Shown here: positions 21,014 through 30,552 of the stretch, in pieces
Layout of the letters: each line of letters begins with the position of its first letter
Numbering within the stretch: position 1 is the first letter of the stretch
Assembly: GCA_035578175.1 (NCBI GenBank)
Contig: JAQMRL010000043.1
Span: 434,001-498,000 of the forward strand
Length of the DNA: 64,000 nucleotides
Direction of reading: 5' to 3'
Source: Catonia carolina
Taxonomy: Eukaryota > Arthropoda > Insecta > Hemiptera > Achilidae
Program-made: the position numbers and the translations under genes
Notes under the pieces: model-generated
What the model saw: only the letters and a program-made list of their open reading frames with translations
Database searches by the model: none
Told to the model about the DNA's origin: nothing

Positions 21014-21320
21014 TCTGTCGGTGACGTCGTGCTGGGCACCTGGTCACTCATTGAATAATATCACGGAATCTAATACAACCTCAAGGAAATTGCAGGAGAA
21101 TAGTTTGGTTTGATTTAATGGGATTCTGGTTCTGGGGAGGGTTTTGCGTACACAGGCAGGGAGAATAATTAGTAAGGTGTTTAGTTTTAATTTGGAAAAA
21201 GGTGAGATAATGTTTAGGGTGAGAGTTTATAATTTTGGAAGAGTATTTAAGGAAAAAGTGGGAAAAACGGCTCTTTTCATTTTAGACAGTAGAAAAAATA
21301 TTTGAGTTACTGTGGCCTAT

Positions 21321-21367
<47 letters not shown>

Positions 21368-21479
21368 CTAGAGGAAATTTAGGATTAAACTATTGGGGTA
21401 TTTAGGTGTCGGGTTATGTTATGTTTTACTAAGGGTTGGAAAAATAATTTTTAGGAAATATGTCTGTTGGGTGGTAATA

Positions 21480-24152
21480 TTAGGGGAAGTCGTGGAACGG
21501 TAGCTTGATGCGTTCTTCAGGTGGGTGTGGGGTCGTGTAGATCGCCCTGACGATGTCTAGGTTTGAAGTCCTGCTGGCATCGTGCAGTCTTCTGGACGTT
21601 CCATAGATATAGTCTTCCAGGGAGGGAAAGAGTAGATATTCATGAATGGTTTTATTGCTTATTAGGTAGTGGAATTGGGTAATTTTTCGAAGAATTTTGT
21701 TTTGGTATGCGGAGGTACGTTTTTTAGAAGATTTGGAGAGGAGGGGCCACCAGACCGGTGACCCGTAGAGAAGGTAGGGCCTAAGAATGGAGGAGTACAT
21801 AAGAAGTTTGAGTTTAGGGGAGTAAGATTTTGAGTTAATTAAAGGGAGAAGTTTGGCGTAAAGGACATTGCCCTTGCGTAGTTTGTCGTCGAGGTGCTCT
21901 CGGAGTGTCAGTCTCTTGTCGAGTTGGACTCCGAGGTAGCGGACGCTGTTCTTCCATGGGAGGTGTTCCCCTTCTAGTCGGAGTGGAGGAGGCATGTTCT
22001 TCTTCAAGGTGAAGTTAATTGCTTCGCACTTTTTAGGGTTGAGGGAGAGTCTCCAGATACGACACCAGTTTGTGATAGTAATGAGGTGATTTTGTAGTGC
22101 GCTACAGTTTAGGCGGAGGCATCTGCTGTGACGGTACAGAATAACGTCGTCAGCAAACAGTCCGAGGTGAATAGATTCCTTAACTGGAAAATCGTAGGTG
22201 TACAGGAGGTATAGTAGTGGCCCAAGGACTGAGCCCTGAGGTACACCTGCGGCAGATGGGGTAAGTGGGGACTTGATCGAGTGGAAGTGATGACTGGGGG
22301 CTAATACTTGAAATTTTCTGTCAGTAAGATAGGAGTGGATTAGTCTGACTGTAGATGGTGGGAAAAATTCTGCCATTTTAAATAGGAGTCCCACATGCCA
22401 TACTCTGTCAAATGCTGCTTTGAAATCAAGCAGCACTGCCGTCGTATTGCTGTGGGAATTTCTGGCATCCACTAGTGCCGTTACGATACGGAGGAGTTGG
22501 GTGGTAGTAGAATGTCCCTGTCGAAATCCGAACTGTTCGGCCGGGAGTATGGGGTCGATGATTTGGCGCAATCGTGGGAGATAGAGTTTTTCGAATAACT
22601 TTGACAATATCGGAAGTAAAGAGATGGGCCTATAGCTGTCTGGGTCAGTAGGGGGCTTGGAAGGTTTTAAGATGGTGATTATGTTGGAAATTTTCCAAGA
22701 AGCGGGAAAGTGTTGCAGTGCAAGCACTGCGTTGAATATTGATAGAAGATGGGCTTTCAATTCTGGCGGAGAGTTGAGGATGGCGTATCCAGAGATGTTG
22801 TCAGGACCGGGGGCCTTTCGGGGATTGATGGATTTAATTACCGAAGTAACGTCATCCATCGTGAAGGGTTCTATGTGGCATGGAGTTGGGTCTGATAGTG
22901 TATCATCAACTACTTGACGAACGAGGTCGTTTTCGTAGTGATGTACGGGTGGAGCGGGAGTGAAGTGGAGTTGAAAGTGCGAAGCAAAGGTGTTTGCCGT
23001 TTCCTGCGCTGAGTACGTCAACCCCGTTGGCGTTCTCAGTGGGTGGAGCTTCTTTGGGTTGGACAGGAGTCGGCGCGCAGCCTCCCACGGCTTTCCGGCG
23101 TCCACGGCGGTCTCGAGGTATTCCTCCCAGCGACTGTTGCGATGTTCGTCCAGCAAGAGTTTGCATCTGGCAGCTGCACTGTTGAACAGGTCCCGATGGT
23201 GTGGGTCTCTTGTGCGCTGCCATAGCCGACGAAAACGCCGCCTATCAGCAATTGCCGCCTTTACTGCAGGCGGAAGGGAAGATCGAGTTTGGGGTGGTCT
23301 GGGGGTAGTGTTTAGCTGAATACAATTAGAAAGAATATCGGTGATTGTCTGGAGGTGGGTTTCCAGCTCAGGTACGGTATTGATGGGTGGTGGTTGAGGG
23401 GGGAGTTGGGAGTTGACTGAATCATAGAAAGAAGGCCAAGAAACTTTGTTTTTGGCAAGTGGGGCTGAAATGGTGCCATTTGGTGACTGAAAAGTGAATA
23501 GAACGGGGAGGTGGTCGGAGCCTAGTTCAGGAAGTACATCGATGTCTGGGAGGGAGAATAGATCAATCGAAATGGCATAATCGAGTATATCGGGCATTTG
23601 GTGAGTGGCTGGGGGGATTCTTGTGGGAGAAGTAGGGACATGAAGTGCTAATGGCAAGGGGGATTGCTCGAAGAAGTGGAGGAGGGAGTTGCCTGCAGTA
23701 TTTGTAGAGCGGCAGCCGATATCGACGTGCTTGCTGTTCCAGTCGCCGGCCGCAAAAACTGGCTGTTGAATGCGAAACAGTGACGCAAGGGCAGAAGGAT
23801 GATAATCGTGTGAGATGGGGGGGCGGTAGACTGAAATGAAAGTGACTAATTGGGAAAATAGAGGGACAGTTACGGCTAGGTGTTCAATTGAGGGGATAGT
23901 TGGGGTGTCAAGGAGGTTGTGCGTGAGGCGCTTGTGTATAAGGATGGCTACCCCTCCTGCTCCACGGTTGTTAACAGGAGGGCGGTCTGATCGGTAGACT
24001 ATGTAGGGAGAGAGTTTGAAGCGGGTGTGGGGGAGGAAGTGGGTTTCCTGGAGGAGAGCTATATCTATGTTGTAGTCTATGAGGAGGCGATGAAGGTCGT
24101 TCCTCTGTCGGGCGATTCCGTTCCCGTTCCACGAAAGGATACGGAGGGTCAT
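21480..24152 (-). CDS. E4 ORF2, APE endonuclease / reverse transcriptase
   Basis: 890 residues starting MTLRILSWNGNGIARQ. Motifs: LLQETH, AGDWNSKH, SDHLPVLF; RT with AFDRVWH, GVPQGSVLGP and FADDVILYR near residue 666; C-terminal PVWW and TSRRLHD. Intact. Begins directly after the ORF1 stop (TAAATG). Confidence 0.95.
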   Translation of the reverse strand: MTLRILSWNGNGIARQRNDLHRLLIDYNIDIALLQETHFLPHTRFKLSPYIVYRSDRPPVNNRGAGGVAILIHKRLTHNLLDTPTIPSIEHLAVTVPLFSQLVTFISVYRPPISHDYHPSALASLFRIQQPVFAAGDWNSKHVDIGCRSTNTAGNSLLHFFEQSPLPLALHVPTSPTRIPPATHQMPDILDYAISIDLFSLPDIDVLPELGSDHLPVLFTFQSPNGTISAPLAKNKVSWPSFYDSVNSQLPPQPPPINTVPELETHLQTITDILSNCIQLNTTPRPPQTRSSLPPAVKAAIADRRRFRRLWQRTRDPHHRDLFNSAAARCKLLLDEHRNSRWEEYLETAVDAGKPWEAARRLLSNPKKLHPLRTPTGLTYSAQETANTFASHFQLHFTPAPPVHHYENDLVRQVVDDTLSDPTPCHIEPFTMDDVTSVIKSINPRKAPGPDNISGYAILNSPPELKAHLLSIFNAVLALQHFPASWKISNIITILKPSKPPTDPDSYRPISLLPILSKLFEKLYLPRLRQIIDPILPAEQFGFRQGHSTTTQLLRIVTALVDARNSHSNTTAVLLDFKAAFDRVWHVGLLFKMAEFFPPSTVRLIHSYLTDRKFQVLAPSHHFHSIKSPLTPSAAGVPQGSVLGPLLYLLYTYDFPVKESIHLGLFADDVILYRHSRCLRLNCSALQNHLITITNWCRIWRLSLNPKKCEAINFTLKKNMPPPLRLEGEHLPWKNSVRYLGVQLDKRLTLREHLDDKLRKGNVLYAKLLPLINSKSYSPKLKLLMYSSILRPYLLYGSPVWWPLLSKSSKKRTSAYQNKILRKITQFHYLISNKTIHEYLLFPSLEDYIYGTSRRLHDASRTSNLDIVRAIYTTPHPPEERIKLPFHDFP

Positions 24153-25451
24153 TTAAGCTAGGAGGGAGGGCAGAGTTGAAATGATTACTGTAAGAGCTTC
24201 GGCGATGGTTGTTACGGTGGAAAGTCTAGGGAGGATTGAGGAGAACCAAGTTAGAAATTTTGTAGAGGTGAAGAAAGTAATTAACGAGTTGAATGAAAAC
24301 GGGGTGGGATCGGGGGTTTGTTTAGTGGTTCGTTGGGGTAGTGGAGGAAAATCTTTCGATTTGTTTTGAAAAACGGGTTTAGTGGGAATTGTGATGTTTT
24401 CTTTAGGAAGTGTGGGGAATGTATTAAGCGGAGTAGTTTTACGGGGAGCTTGTTGTTTTAGAACGGTTTTGCGGAAAGTTTGTTGTGATGAAGTGGCTGT
24501 GGAGGTACTGGGTTGTTGTTGTTGGTTGGGAGGAGAGCGGGAAAGAGCCGGAGAACTAGTCGGTGCAGGCGTCTGTTGTTGACTGTTCTTCTTTCTGTCA
24601 GCCAGCAGCTTGATGTGCGTCGGGCACCCTCTGTAGTTTGCCGGGTGGCGGCCTTTACAATTACAGCAAACTGGATCTTCTATAATTTTTGCAGCGCACT
24701 GCGCTGCGTCGTGTTTCTCTCCGCACTTAACACAACGCAGCTCGTGATTACAGTTTACTGACGAGTGCCCATAGCGTTGGCACTTGAAGCATTGCGGCAA
24801 CCCTGGACGGGGCCGGAATGCTTCTATAGTCACTACAATTGAGGAGATGGAGGAGACCTCGTAGATCTTCTCGTAGCCTGCCGTCTTCGCTATCTTCACT
24901 AAGAAGACATTGATCTGACGACCTGCACGTCCTGTGATGTTTTGACAGTGGTTAACTGTGTAACCACTGTCTTGAAGGAATTCTACAATATCCTCAGTCG
25001 GAAAGGAAGCGTGGAGTCCCTTGACGGCGACTTTTACTTCCTCCGGCTCTTGGGTATAGAAGGAATGAAAATTGATTCCTTCTGAAAGGAGGACTGTTTT
25101 TGCTTGCGCATAGTCATTAATGTGGGAGGTGAAGAGGGAGAGAGAATTTCCTCTAGTTGTAATTTTAAATGATTCGGATAAATGAGTGTTTAGAAGTTTG
25201 GTTACTTTAGATACGTTAGGGGGAGCTTTAAAAACGAAGGGAGGTAGTTTATACTTGGAAGAAGAAGAATGGAATGTCGTTTGGTTGTTAGTAGAAGAAG
25301 AGGGGGAGGGGTCGGTTGTATTAGCTGTGGTATTATTTAACGTGTCGGTGGTACCTGGATTGTTGAGCCGAGGACGCTTGTTGTTGACGACGGTGAACCC
25401 TTCATCGGTAGGAATTTCCATTCCTACCTGGGTGGTCTGCTGTGTTGCCAT
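24153..25451 (-). CDS. E4 ORF1, Jockey-type gag
   Basis: 432 residues starting MATQQTTQVGMEIP. PRE_C2HC-type region (EVKVAVKGLHA); zinc knuckles from residue 221 ([42 protein letters not shown]). Gln/Ser/Thr-rich linker; hydrophobic end FLTWFSSILPRL. The conserved 8-bp leader hairpin precedes the ATG as in E1/E3. Confidence 0.93.
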   Translation of the reverse strand: MATQQTTQVGMEIPTDEGFTVVNNKRPRLNNPGTTDTLNNTTANTTDPSPSSSTNNQTTFHSSSSKYKLPPFVFKAPPNVSKVTKLLNTHLSESFKITTRGNSLSLFTSHINDYAQAKTVLLSEGINFHSFYTQEPEEVKVAVKGLHASFPTEDIVEFLQDSGYTVNHCQNITGRAGRQINVFLVKIAKTAGYEKIYEVSSISSIVVTIEAFRPRPGLPQCFKCQRYGHSSVNCNHELRCVKCGEKHDAAQCAAKIIEDPVCCNCKGRHPANYRGCPTHIKLLADRKKNSQQQTPAPTSSPALSRSPPNQQQQPSTSTATSSQQTFRKTVLKQQAPRKTTPLNTFPTLPKENITIPTKPVFQNKSKDFPPLPQRTTKQTPDPTPFSFNSLITFFTSTKFLTWFSSILPRLSTVTTIAEALTVIISTLPSLLA

Positions 25452-25591
25452 GCTGGAACAGTGTTGCCAGTTCTTCCCACTAGCAACACTCTTCTCCTTT
25501 TTCCCAGGAGGCAGTTGTTCTTGATGTGAAGTCGGTTGGTCTAGAAGCTCTCACGATGCGAACTCTACGGAGTCTAGTATGAGAATCCCCC

Positions 25592-25601
25592 CGGCCGCAC
25601 T
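25592..25601 (-). repeat. E4 target-site duplication, 5' copy
   Basis: CGGCCGCACT, followed by CTAACC and the H2A TATA-like box as in the uninterrupted copy at 40871-40880. Confidence 0.92.
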
Positions 25602-25916
25602 CTAACCGCCGCTATATTTACGTGGTCGGTCGTGCTCTCCTATTGGTCGGGTCGCTGCAGCCTGTCGCTGATTGGCTACCGTTACTGCAGTCACGAAATA
25701 GAGCTCTCCTATTGGTCGGGTAGCTGCAGCCTGTCGCCGATTGGCTACCGTTACTGCAGTCACGAAATGGAGCTCTCCTATTGGCCGGGCCGTTTTCAGC
25801 CTCCCTCCGATTGGCTGCGGTTACTGAGGTCTTACGACGTAAATACAAGCGCAAATTCCCGGTGACCGGCACTCCAGGTTCGACACGAGCAACGAGCAGC
25901 AAGCAACCAACCGACC
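25602..25916. promoter_or_regulatory. H2A-H2B divergent promoter (H2B side intact)
   Basis: H2A TATA-like box near 25612-25621, three 69-bp repeats from 25635 carrying ATTGG boxes, H2B TATA-like TAAATA at 25840-25845, and the uninterrupted H2B start-site sequence GGTGACCGG at 25861-25869. This is the reference for the H2B target before insertion. Confidence 0.8.
25635..25841. repeat. 69-bp tandem repeat in H2A-H2B promoter
   Basis: Three units beginning CTCTCCTATTGG; the third is diverged. Each carries two ATTGG boxes, so the promoter has about six CCAAT-type sites. Confidence 0.8.
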
Positions 25917-26288
25917 ATGCCACCGAAAACCAGCGGTAAAGCAGCGAAGAAGGCGGGAAAGGCGCAGAAAAATATAGCCAAGGGCGACAAGAAGAAGAAG
26001 CGCAAGAGGAAGGAAAGCTACGCCGTGTACATCTACAAGGTGTTGAAGCAAGTCCACCCGGACACGGGAATCTCTTCGAAGGCGATGAGCATCATGAACA
26101 GTTTTGTCAACGACATATTCGAGCGCATCGCCGCCGAAGCTTCCCGGCTCGCCCACTACAACAAGCGGTCGACGATCACCAGCAGGGAGATCCAGACCGC
26201 CGTACGTCTCCTTCTGCCCGGTGAATTGGCCAAGCACGCCGTAAGCGAGGGCACTAAGGCCGTCACAAAGTACACCAGCTCCAAGTAA
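25917..26288 (+). CDS. H2B: Histone H2B
   Basis: 123 residues, identical to the copy at 5734. It is the only H2B here with an uninterrupted promoter and start site (25840-25869), so it is the copy most likely to be expressed. Confidence 0.98.
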   Translation: MPPKTSGKAAKKAGKAQKNIAKGDKKKKRKRKESYAVYIYKVLKQVHPDTGISSKAMSIMNSFVNDIFERIAAEASRLAHYNKRSTITSREIQTAVRLLLPGELAKHAVSEGTKAVTKYTSSK

Positions 26289-26341
26289 GAGCTCGGTGCT
26301 GCCTGCCGACGGTCTCGCGTACACCGCGGTAATAATAAAAC

Positions 26342-26357
26342 GGCCCTTTTCAGGGCC
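26342..26357 (+). terminator. Histone mRNA 3' stem-loop of H2B
   Basis: GGCCCTTTTCAGGGCC followed by ACCAAA. Confidence 0.95.
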
Positions 26358-28386
26358 ACCAAACATTTACGCTAAGGTTGTATGTCGGAAGATGTATTAA
26401 TTTTTCCTCTCGTTCATCCCGTACCGCAATATGACAACGTAAGTGCGTACATATTTAAATTTTTCCAAATGAATGGCAAGAGTGAAAAAAAAAAAATTCT
26501 CGCCTGTTATTCGTTTATTTACACACCTCCCACCGATACGCCCGTCAACCGTCTTATTGTATGTAGGCTACTATTGCGGTAAGCGTTGTTTGTTCAATTT
26601 TTTTAATTAAGCCGGCAATTTAAGTTGAAATCTTTACAGATAGCGGCGTACTTGTGAAATATCCGGCAACACATAAAAAACAAATGAAATGCAAAGTCCC
26701 AATTGTGAGATGGTATATCTTCATTAATAATGATCAGTGATCAACAGTACTATTGTCAGTTTTATTTCATTTTAATTTTTTTTTTTTTTTTTTTTCTTTC
26801 TTTCTTCTTTTTCTTTAAATGCAGACGGTAGTAGGTCAGAAGCGAGTGGAAAAGTACGCTTATCATCACCATGCCGAGCTCCGTGAAAACAACATATTTC
26901 ATTCACCGCATGGCCCGTCCGGGTGTACAATGTAATTCGTTACTTTCAGGTCGGATAACTGTTATCAGTGTCTTTTACACCTGCACCTCTATTGTTCTTA
27001 AACGATTCAGTAATTAACGTAACTGTTTGTTTTGTTTGTTTTTTTGTTTGTTTGTTTGTTTGTTTGTTTTTTTGTTTGTTTGTTTGTTTGTTTGTTTGTT
27101 TGTTTGTTTGTTTGTTTGTTTGTTTGTTTGTTTGTTTGTTTCTTTGTTTCTTTGTTTGTTTGTTTGTTTCAGCCAGCCCTGCAACGAACGGATCGAGTGT
27201 AAATAATTTTACACTCCACCTGTCCGTTATGGGCGGCAGGAATAATTTCATTGTTAACACGGAAATGCTGTAGCCAGTCGATTGAAAAATGCGAAATACT
27301 ACAAAACATTTATGTATAGTTGATGAAATGAAATATTTTTAACGACGTTCTGATACCTCGAACGGTGAAGTTTGTTGAACGGCGATTGTTACAGAATCGT
27401 TGTTGTGTATGACCTGGTAAATGGAATTATTGTTCACGGGGTGAACCGATAACCAAGAATTTACTTTAATAAACCGAAAATTTATATTTCATCACTTTGA
27501 ACAGTAATTCGGAGGTATACGAGTAGGAACTTTGCAAATATCTAACCGAATGTATTGAAATTACGACCTTTATCGGTTACTATCTTGTCCCCCTTCATGT
27601 TTGTTCGTTTCTCCTATATTGTTACATTTTTCTCAATACATTGGCGCGAGAGAAAATCATGCGATTTTTTTTTTTTTTTTTTTTTTTTTCTTTCAAAAAC
27701 ACGGTAAAATGAAAATAAACGGCGGCTACAATCGTTGCCGGTCGTTTGTACAGGTGAAATGTTGTCATTTAACAGTAGACCGCTGGCCGAACGACTGCGC
27801 GCGCTGTTGCACGGCCGGGCGTTTTCTGCCGCCGCTACTGTTTTCCCGCACGTTTACCATTAAAGGTGACTTACGGTAAACGAATTCGCCGCCGTAAGTT
27901 GTACGAGCCGATCGGCAGAGGTTTACAAGCCGTGCCGACCGTTACGGCCGTATGACGGCGAGCATTACGGACGGCGTACTTTCACTGTCGCCTATTCACC
28001 GGGAAAAATTAATGTGCGAGCGAAAAATTCGCGGCGCGTTCGCGCCCGACCGTCGCAGCAGACGTATACGTCACGGCCGGTAACGGATTTCCGCCCGATT
28101 TCGGCACGGCTCAAGCGCTGGGGTGAATTTATCGCGGTCCGGGCAGGCCGAGACGGCACTTGTTGGAGGTTCGCGAGCAGTTTTCGGTCCGGCGAAATCG
28201 CCGTGCGCTTCGAACGGTGGCGCGACACACAGCCGGCGGTGTGTTGTCGAGGCAGGAAAAGCGAGACCGGCGAAAAATTGAAAGGGGGCCGAAAAATAGA
28301 CGCCCGAACGAACCGTGTAAGCACGATTCTGAGCCGGCCGAGCGACGGCTAAGTCGTTGCTTCCTTTAAAGTCCGCCACTATAACG
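26358..28386. other. H2B-H1 spacer
   Basis: Near-identical copy of 6175-8207. Differences are mainly in homopolymer and GTTT lengths. No gene seen. Confidence 0.75.
27025..27169. repeat. (GTTT)n microsatellite
   Basis: Shorter allele of the tract at 6841-6995. Confidence 0.95.
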
Positions 28387-28444
28387 TATAATTACGTGTT
28401 TTTGTCGCAGCGCCTATAACCTCTCCGTACACCGGCAAGAGAAC
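28387..28444 (+). promoter_or_regulatory. H1 core promoter and 5'UTR, uninterrupted
   Basis: TATAAT 28387-28392 and start-site sequence AGCGCCTATA 28409-28418, running directly into the 5'UTR. Reference for the E2 target before insertion. Confidence 0.7.
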
Positions 28445-29095
28445 ATGTCAGACAGCGCAGCATCAGCAGCTACTCCGGCCGCAGCAGTGGCGTCGACGCC
28501 GGCGAAGGCCGCGCCTGGGAAGAAGGCCGGCTCTAAATCGTCGGCGGCGGCCAGCAAGAAGCCGAGATCGAAGCCAGCACACCCGCCGACCGCCGATATG
28601 GTGAACGCAGCGATCGCCGGCCTGAAAGAGCGAGGCGGCTCTTCACTGCAGGCGATCAAGAAGTACATCGCGGCCAACTACAAGGTGGACGCCGAGAAAT
28701 TGGCCCCGTTCATAAAGAAGTACCTCAAGTCGGCAGTCGCGTCGGGCGCTCTCACCCAGCCGAAAGGCAAGGGTGCGTCCGGCTCGTTCAAGATCAGCGT
28801 GAAAGGCGAAGGCAAGACCGGCGGAAGCGCTCCCGCTAAGAAGAAGCCGTCGTCGGCCGCGCCTAAGACCAAGGCAGCAGCGAAGAAACCCGCAGCGTCC
28901 GGCAAATCGAAGGCAGCCGCTGCTGGGAAGAAGCAGGCGGCCGCCGTATCGGCTCCGAAGAAGGCCAAGTCCCCGTCGAAGGCGAAGAAAGTTTCTAAAC
29001 CGCCGACCAAGAAACCTAAATCGCCCAAACCGAAGAAGGCAGCGGTGAAGAAAGCCAAGTCGCCCAAGAAGGCAGCGGCCGGCAAGAAGAAGTAA
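28445..29095 (+). CDS. H1: Histone H1 (linker histone)
   Basis: 216 residues, identical to 12904-13554, but with an uninterrupted promoter (TATAAT 22 bp before AGCGCCTATA). Expected to be functional. Confidence 0.98.
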   Translation: MSDSAASAATPAAAVASTPAKAAPGKKAGSKSSAAASKKPRSKPAHPPTADMVNAAIAGLKERGGSSLQAIKKYIAANYKVDAEKLAPFIKKYLKSAVASGALTQPKGKGASGSFKISVKGEGKTGGSAPAKKKPSSAAPKTKAAAKKPAASGKSKAAAAGKKQAAAVSAPKKAKSPSKAKKVSKPPTKKPKSPKPKKAAVKKAKSPKKAAAGKKK

Positions 29096-29137
29096 ACGTT
29101 GTTAACACGCTTGTTCTTCTAGCCGCCACCAACAAAT

Positions 29138-29153
29138 GGCCCTTTTCAGGGCC
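29138..29153 (+). terminator. Histone mRNA 3' stem-loop of H1
   Basis: GGCCCTTTTCAGGGCC followed by GCCAAA. Confidence 0.95.
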
Positions 29154-29747
29154 GCCAAATGTTTTTTAGTAAGGTTTTTATTGAAAATATTACAAGTTGT
29201 TGTGAACGGTTTATTATACGATGATGATCGGCCGGGCCCGAACGGTTGGTTAGCACTCAGGCGGAGGGCGGTAATTTGATTTTTGCTTTTAATATTTGCC
29301 TGCCTTCCTCACTTAAAAAAGTTAACTTATTTAAAACAAACAAACAAACCGATGCGACTGTATATTTTTTTTGTCTGTTTGTTTATTCCCTTTTTTTACG
29401 TACTTTTAGCGGTTATTACGCACACAAATACATTTCAATTGTTTTTTTTTTTTTAATAGGTTTATAACTACAATTGCCTTCCTCACATACTAACGGACGA
29501 AGAAGAAGAAGAAGGGGAAAATGGACGAAGTTTTGTACGTAGTCGCTGCGATCGTCATGAATACGACACGCTATGCGAGTTACTTGCGCTTTACCATTGC
29601 CTCCCTCACATTACAATTTGAAAATTTAAAAAAAAAAAAAAAAATCGTACTACATATTTCAAAGGAAAAGGAAAATTTAGCGGTAAGGTAAGGATCGAAC
29701 AACACCAACCAACCATCCAGCTTGTAAAACCTCGATTGAATTTTTGT
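29154..29747. other. H1-H3 spacer
   Basis: Near-identical copy of 13613-14207. No gene seen. Confidence 0.75.
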
Positions 29748-29763
29748 GGCCCTGAAAAGGGCC
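29748..29763 (-). terminator. Histone mRNA 3' stem-loop of H3
   Basis: Minus-strand GGCCCTTTTCAGGGCC. Confidence 0.95.
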
Positions 29764-29808
29764 GTTTCAGTTGTGTTCTCACGCGGTGGTAGGTAGCAGC
29801 AGGGTTGC

Positions 29809-30378
<570 letters not shown>

Positions 30379-30465
30379 TTACGGAAGGGTAATTGAAGTA
30401 ATAAATTAGTTTCAGAGTCATGGGCTGTGGGGCTGTATTGGGAATAATTTACGAAGTATTACCTT

Positions 30466-30496
30466 GTTTCACGTGATATAAATATCACACGAAACT
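30466..30496 (-). promoter_or_regulatory. Hairpin in E5 3'UTR
   Basis: GTTTC-AC-GTGATAT-AA-ATATCAC-AC-GAAAC, two perfect stems of 5 and 7 bp around a symmetric AC/AC internal loop. Repeated in E8 (about 50383-50412). Confidence 0.65.
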
Positions 30497-30552
30497 AGGC
30501 TGGGCGGGCGGGACTAACGTTGACAATTCAACTGGCCGAGAATAGTCGCGGC

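Larger units (their letters stand above)
20977..25591 (-). mobile_element. E4, Jockey-clade retrotransposon at the H2A start site
   Basis: Sense to H2A (minus). 140-nt leader at the right end, ORF1 24153-25451, ORF2 21480-24152, A-tract (T on plus) about 21319-21364, 3' module (plus 21266-21316), hairpin 21000-21013 and two GGATTCT tail units (minus). Clean 10-bp duplication. Related to E1/E3 and E9 (all start SWNGNG and share the leader or 3' end), but clearly a separate lineage. Confidence 0.95.
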